NCBI GenBank assembly: GCA_947628125.1
Contig: CANQYR010000016.1
Coordinates: 1 to 13,670, forward strand
DNA: 13,670 bases
Source of the DNA: an uncultured Bacilli bacterium
Lineage (GTDB): Bacteria > Bacillota_I > Bacilli_A > RF39 > UBA660
Direction of reading: 5' to 3'
In this document: positions 7,932-13,670 of the stretch, piece after piece
Layout of the letters: every line of letters begins with the position of its first letter
Position numbering within the stretch: the first letter of the stretch is position 1
Notes under the pieces: generated by a model
Told to the model about the DNA's origin: nothing
What the model saw: only the letters and a program-made list of their open reading frames with translations
Database searches by the model: none
Translations under genes and position numbers: made by a program

Positions 7932-8595
7932 TTTCAAATGGGATTAATATTTTATCGTTTACATTTAAGCTATTGATGTCGTTGTATTCTTTTAAGAAGC
8001 TTTCGGTGACGTTGTATTGGGCACATATGGTTTCGATGGTTTCGTTTTCTTTTACGATATGGATATGGTAGGTCATGTATTCATCTTTGGTTTCTAAGAT
8101 ATTTTCGTTTGTAACTATAGTTTCTTCTTCTACTTTTGGTTCTATTTTAGGTTCCTCTTTAGGTTCTTCTATTTTAGGTTCTTCAATTGGCACTTCTTCT
8201 TGTTCGTTTAAGTTTTCTTCAATTAAGGACATAATTTCTTGGGAGTCATCGATATCTATATTTCTTTCTTCTTCATCTTCGTTAAAGAAAAGCTCTAGTT
8301 CGATGTGGACTTTTATTTTATTGTCATCAATTATGTCATAGGCAAAGTCGCTTATTTCCAGGCTAATGGTATCTAAAATGGTGTTTGATGGTATGGATAT
8401 GGAAAATGGAATTTTAAAGTCAAATGGCAAGATATTGACGCTTACTTCGTGGCTTTTGTATTCGCCATTTATGAGTAAGTTTCCTTCGATGGTTTCATCT
8501 TTGACATTAAATTCTCTTTCTAGTGAGATGCTGGTTATTTCACTTACCTTTGTATCAAATTCTAATTCTTTGGTAAAAGGTATTACATTTTTCAA
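7924..8595 (-). CDS. spoVID: SpoVID-like spore coat morphogenetic protein with LysM domain
   Basis: In Bacillus, SpoVID sits on the forming spore and drives coat encasement. Here residues 1-103 look like its N-terminal beta-rich domain, with the pattern VSEITSISL, then GNLLINGEY, then PFSISIPSN and ISDFAYDI. An acidic Pro-Glu-Lys linker (about 105-165, with repeated EEPK) leads to a C-terminal LysM domain (about 175-219) with IVKENETIETICAQYNV and a terminal KILIPFE. The length is 223 residues against about 575 in B. subtilis, mostly through a short linker. The TTG at 8593-8595 is chosen because AGGGTGA ends 5 nt before it, whereas a GTG at 8602-8604 lies inside that ribosome site. The gene overlaps the YsxE/CotS-like gene. 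The symbol is inferred from pattern and order; a generic LysM protein is the alternative. Confidence 0.7.
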   Translation of the reverse strand: MKNVIPFTKELEFDTKVSEITSISLEREFNVKDETIEGNLLINGEYKSHEVSVNILPFDFKIPFSISIPSNTILDTISLEISDFAYDIIDDNKIKVHIELELFFNEDEEERNIDIDDSQEIMSLIEENLNEQEEVPIEEPKIEEPKEEPKIEPKVEEETIVTNENILETKDEYMTYHIHIVKENETIETICAQYNVTESFLKEYNDINSLNVNDKILIPFENE

Positions 8596-8600
8596 AATTA

Positions 8601-8607
8601 TCACCCT
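8601..8607 (-). promoter_or_regulatory. Ribosome binding site selecting a TTG start
   Basis: The minus strand reads AAAGGGTGATAATTTTG. AGGGTGA ends 5 nt before TTG (8593-8595), matching the spacing seen for smc and rnc. The GTG that would extend the frame upstream is part of the ribosome site itself. Confidence 0.6.
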
Positions 8608-8619
8608 TTCTAGTTAACC

Positions 8620-8625
8620 ATTATA
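8620..8625 (-). promoter_or_regulatory. Candidate -10 element for the spoVID-like operon
   Basis: The minus strand has a perfect TATAAT, within CATATAAT, about 25 nt before the TTG start. The position of a -35 17 nt upstream (8643-8648) reads TATTAA, which is poor. The CATA-AAT form resembles -10 elements of the mother-cell sigma factors E and K, but the matching -35 is not convincing. The transcript would start near 8612. Confidence 0.4.
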
Positions 8626-8660
8626 TGATTGATTATTTAGTTTTAATACTTTTTGGGGTT

Positions 8661-8685
8661 AAAAAAAACTAGTTTTGCTAGTTTT
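8661..8685 (-). terminator. Intrinsic terminator overlapping a stop codon
   Basis: On the minus strand, AAAACTAG (8678-8685) and CTAGTTTT (8665-8672) form a perfect 8-bp stem around CAAAA and are followed by four more T. The TAG stop of the small DUF1292-like gene (8678-8680) lies in the first arm. The stem is A/T-rich, so efficiency is uncertain. It separates two minus-strand transcription units. Confidence 0.6.
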
Positions 8686-8914
8686 GGTATTCGGGGTGTC
8701 TTTGATAGAATTGAACGTAAAGGTTATTTAGTATAGGTTTTGATGTTACTTCGGTAACGGTTTTTTCTTTTTCATCATAAGAGACAAACATTATTTTGCG
8801 GGGATCTTCTTCTAAAAATAAAATTAGATAGTCTTGATTTTGCATGGTTATTTTTTCTAGGACAACGTAATCTTGATTGTCATCTAATTTGATAACGGAA
8901 ACTTCATCGTTCAT
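8678..8914 (-). CDS. DUF1292-like small acidic protein
   Basis: This 78-residue cytoplasmic protein has no membrane segment. Its pattern resembles the DUF1292 family (YrzB type): an N-terminal stretch with DDNQDYVVLEKI, then QDYLILFLEED, then KIMFVSYDEKEKTVTEV and a helical tail ending near NNLYVQFYQ. The role of that family is unknown, and the match here is by eye and modest. The ATG overlaps the TGA of the preceding gene as ATGA. A strong GGAGG (8927-8931) lies 12 nt before the start, farther than usual, so translation is probably helped by coupling. Its stop codon lies within the terminator stem. Confidence 0.65.
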   Translation of the reverse strand: MNDEVSVIKLDDNQDYVVLEKITMQNQDYLILFLEEDPRKIMFVSYDEKEKTVTEVTSKPILNNLYVQFYQRHPEYQN

Positions 8915-9516
8915 TGTAATTTTTTTCCTCCTTTATTAAAAGTGTAGTTATATTCGGCAAGGGCATCATAGGACTCATCGATGCTTTGAAAGCCATTTTT
9001 TTGGACATATTCTAGGAAGTTTTTAGCATCTAAGGAATTACTTGGGTCCATTGATGTTAGTATGTAGGGCATGTTATATTCAGGATCTGTTAATGTGGCG
9101 TTTAAGACGTTTAAATATAGTTCGCCGTTCATTTGTGATTTTTCAAATTCTTCATCCATTTTTTTGGCGATTTGTTCATGGTTTAAGGCGGGGTATGATT
9201 TACTTGTTTCTTCATTTATTATTATGCGGCTATTGTCGTTAATTATTTTTAAGACGTCATCGTTTACTTCTTGTAAGGCGATGCCTTTTTTAAGGCCATC
9301 GGCTATATTAGATACGCCCCAGAAACCTACCGCGCCCATGGAAATGCTTGCTAAAACAAGGCCAATATTAACGGCTATTTCTTGTTTTCTTTTTTTGATT
9401 ACTTGTTTTATTTTATGTTCACGTTTTAAAACGTTAATTATTTGCTCTTCGCTTAGATTTTTAAATTCGGGATTAATTTTTTCCCAAATTTCTACTTCAT
9501 TGTTATTTTTTTGCAT
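8911..9516 (-). CDS. Single-pass membrane protein of unknown function
   Basis: The 201-residue product is not recognised. A charged N-terminal region (1-47, with a basic KKRKQE just before the membrane) is followed by one hydrophobic helix (about 48-70, NIGLVLASISMGAVGFWG). A polar domain of about 130 residues then ends in GGKKLQ. The basic N-terminal flank suggests that the C-terminal domain faces outward. Its ATG is preceded by AAAGGTT about 9-10 nt upstream, and a good promoter lies further up. It ends in TGA, which overlaps the next gene's ATG. This use of TGA as a stop argues against a Mycoplasma-type code. No function can be assigned. Confidence 0.75.
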   Translation of the reverse strand: MQKNNNEVEIWEKINPEFKNLSEEQIINVLKREHKIKQVIKKRKQEIAVNIGLVLASISMGAVGFWGVSNIADGLKKGIALQEVNDDVLKIINDNSRIIINEETSKSYPALNHEQIAKKMDEEFEKSQMNGELYLNVLNATLTDPEYNMPYILTSMDPSNSLDAKNFLEYVQKNGFQSIDESYDALAEYNYTFNKGGKKLQ

Positions 9517-9548
9517 TGCTTCATAACCTTTCTTTATTATCTAAAATA

Positions 9549-9577
9549 ATATTACAAAAAAAATAAGCAAGTGTCAA
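9549..9577 (-). promoter_or_regulatory. Sigma-A type promoter for the two-gene unit ending at 8678
   Basis: On the minus strand, a perfect TTGACA (9572-9577) is 17 nt from TAATAT (9549-9554). Transcription would start near 9542, about 26 nt before the ATG at 9514-9516. It is divergent from the phosphomannomutase promoter and 15 nt away from it. Confidence 0.6.
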
Positions 9578-9592
9578 ATAAAAATAATTTTG

Positions 9593-9623
9593 TTGTCATA
9601 TTTATGTTTAGATATGCTATGAT
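9593..9623 (+). promoter_or_regulatory. Candidate promoter for the phosphomannomutase gene
   Basis: TATGAT (9618-9623) is preceded by TGC, forming an extended -10 (TGnTATGAT). TTGTCA (9593-9598) lies 19 nt upstream, slightly longer than optimal, which an extended -10 can tolerate. Transcription would start near 9630, about 19 nt before the ATG. Confidence 0.5.
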
Positions 9624-9648
9624 TAAAGTATGAGATGGGGTAATTTTA

Positions 9649-11004
9649 ATGGATGAAAGTGTTTTTAAAGCGTATGATATAAGAGGTGTTTATCCTTTAG
9701 AAATAAATGAAGATATGGCTTATACTATTGGGCTTAGCTATGGTTCTTATTTGCAGGAAGTTTTGGACCAAAAGAAGTGTGTTGTTGGTTATGATAACCG
9801 AATTTCTAGCACTTCTATTCATGAGGCTTTAGTTAGGGGGTTATTGGATAGTAATATTAATGTTATTGATCATGGTCTTGTTACGACGCCTATGCATTAT
9901 TTAGGTAGGTATAAGGAAAAGGCATTGGGTATTATGGTGACAGCAAGTCATAATCCAAAGGATGATAATGGTTTTAAGTTTTCGTTTGATTTTTTAGCTA
10001 ATGCGCGGGGGCAAATGATTGAAAATTTTAAGGATTATACTTTAAGGGGTAATTTTTTGCATGGGCAGGGTTTGTTAGAAAAAAGAAGTATTAGAGATGA
10101 TTATCTTAATTATATTAGGGAAAATATTGATTTAGGTTCTAAAAAGATTAGGGTTGTTATTGATCCTGGTAATGGTGTTACAACAACAATTATTAAAGAT
10201 GTTATGGCTATGTTTCCTAGTATTGAGGCTTATTATATTTGTGATGTAAGTGATGGTACTTTTCCTAATCATCATCCTGATCCAGCGGTGGAAGAAAATA
10301 TGGCTATGTTAAAAGAAGAGGTTCTTAGAAGAAAGGCAGATTTAGGTATAGCTTATGATGGAGATGGTGATCGTTTAGGTATTATTGATGAGAATGGTAA
10401 TTATATTATGGCTGACAAAATTTTATTAGTGGCCGCAAGGAATTTACTTAGTACTTTTAATGATAAGCGCATTTTGTGCGATGTTAAGTGTTCGAAAGCT
10501 TTAATTGATGAGGTGAAAAATTTAGGTGGCAAGGTGGTGATGTGTAGAACGGGTACTAGTTATACACAGGCCAAAACGAAGGAGGAAGGTATTTTACTTG
10601 GCGGTGAATTATCGGGTCATATTTTCTTTAATGACCGGAATTTAGAGATTTGTAGTGGTATTTATGATGGGTTAAGGATTTGTGAGATGTTAACAAAATC
10701 AGATAAGACTTTTAGTGAGATGCTTGATGGTATTCCTTATTATGTGTCAACACCCGAAATAAAGATACCTTGTTCTAATGATTCTAAATTTGCGGTTGTA
10801 GAGAAAGTAAAAGAAGAGATTGCTAATATGGATCTTAATGTTTTAGATATTGATGGTGTTAGGTTTGAGCATGGTGATTATTGGGGTCTTATTAGAGCTA
10901 GTAATACGGGTCCTAATTTAACTTTAAGGTTTGAGGCAAAGTCAGAAGAAAAATTAGAGGAAATAAAAAATGAATTTATTAAGTTAGTTAATTCTAAGCT
11001 TTAA
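9649..11004 (+). CDS. Phosphomannomutase/phosphoglucomutase
   Basis: This cytoplasmic alpha-D-phosphohexomutase (451 residues, normal length) interconverts hexose 6-phosphate and 1-phosphate, feeding sugar nucleotides for wall and surface polysaccharides. The active-site serine is in TASHNPKDDNG (S100). The metal loop is DGDGDR (D237, D239, D241). The sugar-specificity loop is GGELSGH (318-324) and the phosphate-binding loop is RASNTGPNLTLR (416-427), so all four catalytic loops are intact. GELSGH fits PMM/PGM-type enzymes rather than GlmM or phosphopentomutase, but mannose or glucose preference cannot be decided. The ATG is preceded by ATGGGGT at 7-8 nt. It is the only long plus-strand gene in the window, with its own promoter and terminator. 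Confidence 0.93.
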   Translation: MDESVFKAYDIRGVYPLEINEDMAYTIGLSYGSYLQEVLDQKKCVVGYDNRISSTSIHEALVRGLLDSNINVIDHGLVTTPMHYLGRYKEKALGIMVTASHNPKDDNGFKFSFDFLANARGQMIENFKDYTLRGNFLHGQGLLEKRSIRDDYLNYIRENIDLGSKKIRVVIDPGNGVTTTIIKDVMAMFPSIEAYYICDVSDGTFPNHHPDPAVEENMAMLKEEVLRRKADLGIAYDGDGDRLGIIDENGNYIMADKILLVAARNLLSTFNDKRILCDVKCSKALIDEVKNLGGKVVMCRTGTSYTQAKTKEEGILLGGELSGHIFFNDRNLEICSGIYDGLRICEMLTKSDKTFSEMLDGIPYYVSTPEIKIPCSNDSKFAVVEKVKEEIANMDLNVLDIDGVRFEHGDYWGLIRASNTGPNLTLRFEAKSEEKLEEIKNEFIKLVNSKL

Positions 11005-11017
11005 TAAATTCTTTTTT
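10965..11017. terminator. Bidirectional A/T-rich intrinsic terminator
   Basis: AATTTATTAA (10973-10982) is perfectly complementary to TTAATAAATT (11001-11010). An inner TTAG/CTAA pair (10984-10987, 10994-10997) extends the stem. Six T (11012-11017) follow on the plus strand, and six A (10965-10970) precede, giving a T run on the minus strand too. The hairpin covers the end of the mutase gene, and its plus-strand T run touches the stop of the convergent surface-protein gene. It can therefore end both transcripts. Confidence 0.6.
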
Positions 11018-12617
11018 AATATTCTAAGATAAAGGGATTATCTTTAGAGCCATAATCTTCAGCATCATTTTGTTTTATTTTGACATCACTTTTTATATAT
11101 ACTGTTGGACGCATAGAATAGGCGTCGCTAGCATAATCTCTGGTAACAAACCCATTTGAATAAACATGGAACACATAAGAAGTATACCCCAAATCAGGCA
11201 CTGGTGTTATTGTCCATTGAGAATTATTTATATATAACCAGTCATTTTCGAAGCAATCAACATTATATAAAGTCATTCTTTTCTCTAAACATGTCTTTCT
11301 AACTTCACCACCTACGGCATATCCATAATCACTTGGATACATTAAACCTACTTTTCCAATCCATGTTGTCGTTCTTGTGATGATGTCATTACAATTAGCT
11401 CCGCCACTACATTGTTCTTTTCCATTATGATCACTTCGCTCTGCCTCATACATATAACTTGCTGTTATTAAAATATCACTATATGCTACTGGCATTGTTC
11501 CAGTATTCCATTTTATGTTCGCTATCATGCTTCTTGCTTCATCTTTTATTCCTATATTTGCCCAATCAGGACAAGTTTCTGTAGTATTGCTAGAAGCATC
11601 ATAGCATAGATTTGAGCCAGTACGTCTATTTAAATATTCATCATTTAATACTTTTTCGATATCTGCCTGGCTCCACTCATTTATTCCTTTTCCACTATTA
11701 ATATTTGCTGCAGAACTATCCCATGATAGTAATTTATTAAATATTGTGTTTCTTATTATTTTTATATGCGCTCCATTTGTTTCTTTATTTTGACCATCTT
11801 CACTTACTTCGGTTACGTTATTCATTACTCCTATAATTCGCCATGTTTCACAGGTACTACTGCTTTGCACAGCATTATCTTCACAATTAAAATATACATA
11901 ATTATTTGGTGTGGCTCCTATATATCTTAGATTTTCATCTTTAGTATCATCATAGGTTAAATTAGTTGTGTCACTTTCGGCTTTTCTCATTAATTTACAA
12001 TTGGCATTATCTTCACCATATTCTTCACATAACATATCAGCTTTGCTTGGTATTTCTTCTTCATAAGATGGAGTTATTGTTATTTTTCCTTCAAATATTT
12101 TTCCTGATGTGGCATTGCCATCTTCAACAGCTCCATCCATCCATAATCTTAAATTAAAATCAACACTTTCATTTTTATCTAAATATCCTTCTTTTAATTT
12201 GTAAGCTTCATTTGATGTTTCTCCTTCATCCTTGATTGTTGGTTCTGCTTTTGTTAAACTTCCTAATGTTCCTAATATTTTATCATTTAAGGCTACTTTT
12301 ACATATTCACTTTTTAATGTACTTGTATTTAATATTTCAAAGTTTACTTCATAACTTGCATAACTATCACATTCATTTTTTAATGTAAAGGTAAATGGTT
12401 TTAAAGCTAAGCCTTCTTGATCACTTATGGGATGGGCTTTTTCTAAATTTATGGGGCTATCTTCATTCTCCATCTTTATTTTTAAACAATTCATTGTTAC
12501 TATATTTTCTTTTTCTTGGGTGAATTTTACTTGCCAATAGGCATAGGTTATTCCTAGTGTTATTACTACTAATAATATTACTATTATTATTAATATGTCT
12601 TTTTTCTTATTTTTCAT
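11016..12617 (-). CDS. Exported cysteine-rich surface protein with SipW-type signal and TasA-like N-terminal region
   Basis: The 533-residue product starts with KNKKK, a hydrophobic helix (about 8-25) and GITYAYW. This matches signal peptides cleaved by the ER-type peptidase SipW (Bacillus TasA has a similar motif). Residues 29-185 look like the beta-rich camelysin/TasA-type region, ending in GKITITPSY. The larger C-terminal domain (about 213-533) starts NLRYIGATPNNYVYFNC, contains TWRIIG, LLSWDSS, VGLMYPSDYGYA and SMRPTVYIKSDV, and ends DNPFILEY. This layout is common in uncultured gut Firmicutes and resembles a lectin-like or DUF6273-type fold, which is my inference. Twelve cysteines fall into six close pairs, which suggests disulfides outside the cell. 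It lies 8 nt after its tandem paralogue, whose TAG stop is part of this gene's ribosome site (TAGGTG). The substrate or partner is unknown. Confidence 0.8.
   Translation of the reverse strand: MKNKKKDILIIIVILLVVITLGITYAYWQVKFTQEKENIVTMNCLKIKMENEDSPINLEKAHPISDQEGLALKPFTFTLKNECDSYASYEVNFEILNTSTLKSEYVKVALNDKILGTLGSLTKAEPTIKDEGETSNEAYKLKEGYLDKNESVDFNLRLWMDGAVEDGNATSGKIFEGKITITPSYEEEIPSKADMLCEEYGEDNANCKLMRKAESDTTNLTYDDTKDENLRYIGATPNNYVYFNCEDNAVQSSSTCETWRIIGVMNNVTEVSEDGQNKETNGAHIKIIRNTIFNKLLSWDSSAANINSGKGINEWSQADIEKVLNDEYLNRRTGSNLCYDASSNTTETCPDWANIGIKDEARSMIANIKWNTGTMPVAYSDILITASYMYEAERSDHNGKEQCSGGANCNDIITRTTTWIGKVGLMYPSDYGYAVGGEVRKTCLEKRMTLYNVDCFENDWLYINNSQWTITPVPDLGYTSYVFHVYSNGFVTRDYASDAYSMRPTVYIKSDVKIKQNDAEDYGSKDNPFILEY
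11112..11195 (-). other. Divergent 28-codon patch, downstream paralogue
   Basis: Residues 475-502 of the complete surface protein align without gaps with the patch at 12722-12805 but share only 9 of 28 residues. The flanks share 8 of 11 and 22 of 31 residues. Constant V, F, V, S, G, V and R alternate with changed positions, as expected for a beta strand with one exposed face. The GC content is 38% by my count. Confidence 0.6.
11626..11665. repeat. 40-nt direct repeat, copy 1
   Basis: This stretch is identical base for base to 13266-13305, third codon positions included. It encodes the segment around IEKVLNDEYLNR in the C-terminal domain. A second identical run of 25 nt occurs at 11894-11918 and 13531-13555, over the PNNY segment. 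Confidence 0.85.
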
Positions 12618-12625
12618 TTCTACAC

Positions 12626-13670
12626 CTACATTTCTAGGACAAATGGGTTATCAATTGAGCCATAATCATCATCATTATTTTGAACTATTTCAACATCACT
12701 TTTTAGGTAAACAGTTGGACGGATGGCATAAGCAACGTAAGTAGCGTTTCTGCCCACACGTCCGCCAGAGGTGACATTGAACACACTGACAGCACTCGAC
12801 GAATTAGGCGCTGGTGTTATTGTAAATTGGTCATTATTTACGTCTCGTAACCAATCATACGCCATACAATTATCACTATTGTATGAATTCATTGATTTTC
12901 CTAAACATGTTTCTCTTACATCTATTCCTATGGCATATCCATAATCAGATGGATACATTAAGCCCACTTTTCCTATCCATGTTGTGGTTCTTGTGACGTT
13001 GTCATTGCAATTGTTTCCTCCACTTGCCTCACATTGTTCTTTTCCATTATGATTACTTCGCTCTGCCTCATACGTTACCTTAGCATTAAACTTTTCTGCA
13101 TTATTATAAAAACTACTATCAAATGATGCATTAAAAGTTCCGGTATTCCATTTTATATTTGTTATCATGCTTCTTGCTTCATCCCTTATTCCAATATTTG
13201 TCCAATCGGGACAAGTCTCTGTAGAATTACTAGAACCGTTATAACATAAGTTTGATCCGGTACGCCTATTTAAATATTCATCATTTAATACTTTTTCGAT
13301 ATCTGATGTGCTCCACTCATTTACTCCCATTCCACTATTTACACCTGCTTCTGAACTATCCCAGGATAGTAATGTGGCAAATGGATCTCTTATTATTTTT
13401 ATATGTGAACCTGTCGTTTCAGTTTGTAATTCATCTTCACTTACCTCGGTTATGTTATTCATAGCCCCTATAATACGCCAAGTCTCACATGTTTCTTTAC
13501 TTGGTTCAACATCCTTTTCACAATTAAATAATACATAATTATTTGGTGTGGCTCCGATAAACCTTAAATTAGCATCTCCTGTATCATCATAGGCTAATTC
13601 ATTTGATCTTTCTGTTTGTAACTCTTCTAAATAATCAACCGCTAATGGATTGTTTGGTAATACTCCTATA
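12626..13670 (-). CDS. Tandem paralogous cysteine-rich surface protein, partial (start beyond window)
   Basis: The frame is open from the stop at 12626-12628 to the last base, giving 347 visible residues, and it continues past the window. The ATG at 13460-13462 is internal: upstream of it the frame still encodes NLRFIGATPNNYVLFNC and CETWRIIGAM, matching the downstream paralogue. The visible part covers the whole C-terminal domain: WRIIG, LLSWDSS, VGLMYPSDYGYA, AIRPTVYLKSDV and the end DNPFVLEM. Cysteines again fall into four pairs at matching sites. The segment before the domain (NNPLAVDYLEELQTERSNE) differs from the paralogue's linker, so its N-terminal architecture cannot be inferred. It lies first in a two-gene operon, 8 nt before the next gene. 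Export is inferred from the paralogue and the cysteines, since its own signal peptide is not visible. Confidence 0.8.
   Translation of the reverse strand, partial: IGVLPNNPLAVDYLEELQTERSNELAYDDTGDANLRFIGATPNNYVLFNCEKDVEPSKETCETWRIIGAMNNITEVSEDELQTETTGSHIKIIRDPFATLLSWDSSEAGVNSGMGVNEWSTSDIEKVLNDEYLNRRTGSNLCYNGSSNSTETCPDWTNIGIRDEARSMITNIKWNTGTFNASFDSSFYNNAEKFNAKVTYEAERSNHNGKEQCEASGGNNCNDNVTRTTTWIGKVGLMYPSDYGYAIGIDVRETCLGKSMNSYNSDNCMAYDWLRDVNNDQFTITPAPNSSSAVSVFNVTSGGRVGRNATYVAYAIRPTVYLKSDVEIVQNNDDDYGSIDNPFVLEM
12722..12805 (-). other. Divergent 28-codon patch, upstream paralogue
   Basis: This is the counterpart of 11112-11195. Its coding strand is about 51% GC by my count, clearly richer than the surrounding gene, with codons such as TCG, GGC and GTC that are rare nearby. 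It encodes NSSSAVSVFNVTSGG and the residues after it, up to the conserved RPTVY. Confidence 0.6.
13266..13305. repeat. 40-nt direct repeat, copy 2
   Basis: Identical to 11626-11665. Perfect identity across synonymous sites, within otherwise diverged paralogues, points to recent duplication or gene conversion in this segment. Confidence 0.85.

Noticed and set aside
8911..8914. Mycoplasma-type code with UGA read as Trp
   Set aside because: TGA here forms a normal ATGA stop/start overlap, tryptophans at conserved motifs are TGG, and all long genes are complete under the standard code.
9071..9526. 151-codon plus-strand frame opposite the membrane-protein gene
   Set aside because: It is cysteine-, serine- and phenylalanine-rich, as antisense frames of AT-rich genes are. 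The minus-strand gene has a promoter, a ribosome site and an ATGA overlap with its neighbour.
11016..13670. A complete diversity-generating retroelement
   Set aside because: No reverse transcriptase, accessory gene or template repeat is present in the window. Only the variable-patch pattern is seen, so it is reported as a hypothesis.
1..13670. GC-skew switch near 11.0 kb hinting at a rearrangement
   Set aside because: Hand counts on sampled lines gave only a slight plus-strand G excess on the left (about 94 G to 80 C) and a C excess on the right. This is too weak, and confounded by gene direction, to claim.
1..13670. tRNA, rRNA, CRISPR array, insertion sequence or attachment site
   Set aside because: No cloverleaf, rRNA-like conserved stretch, regularly spaced repeats, transposase or integrase motif was found on either strand.

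Overview
The window is about 13.7 kb of AT-rich DNA. It looks like a low-GC, Gram-positive (Bacilli-type) lineage, probably an uncultured one near the Erysipelotrichia/Mollicutes branch. The genetic code is standard: UGA is used as a stop, Trp is TGG, and every long frame is intact under code 11. Ribosome binding sites are mostly GGTGA placed 4-6 nt before the start codon. SMC is short (974 residues), like that of mycoplasmas, yet the window also carries a SpoVID-like and a YsxE/CotS-like gene. This points to a lineage that makes spores or descends from spore formers.

Left part (1-6.8 kb), all on the minus strand: ftsK/spoIIIE (DNA translocase), then rnc (RNase III), smc (condensin) and an unrecognised 257-residue protein. 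The last three are spaced 8-9 nt apart and form one operon. rnc-smc is the usual Firmicutes order, but the ftsY expected after smc is replaced by the unknown gene. ftsK and rnc each have a recognisable housekeeping-type promoter.

Middle part (6.8-9.6 kb): an unlisted 58-residue two-helix membrane protein on the plus strand runs convergently into the end of a minus-strand pair. That pair is a SpoVID-like LysM protein and a YsxE/CotS-family kinase-fold protein that lacks both catalytic aspartates, in the same order as in Bacillus. Upstream, separated by a terminator, is a second minus-strand pair: a one-helix membrane protein of unknown function and a small protein resembling DUF1292. A divergent promoter region at 9.55-9.62 kb separates these from a plus-strand phosphomannomutase/phosphoglucomutase, which ends in an A/T-rich bidirectional terminator.

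Right part (11.0 kb to the end), minus strand: two tandem paralogous exported proteins with paired cysteines. The complete one has a SipW-type signal peptide and a TasA/camelysin-like N-terminal region. The upstream one is cut by the window edge, and its frame stays open to the last base, so a start at the internal ATG near 13462 would be wrong. The paralogues share a 40-nt stretch of perfect identity but differ strongly in a 28-residue patch near the C-terminus, where constant and variable residues alternate. This surface-protein pair and the spore-coat-like cluster are the most interesting parts of the window. No rRNA, tRNA, CRISPR array, transposase or reverse transcriptase was seen, and no gene-free stretch exceeds 300 bases.
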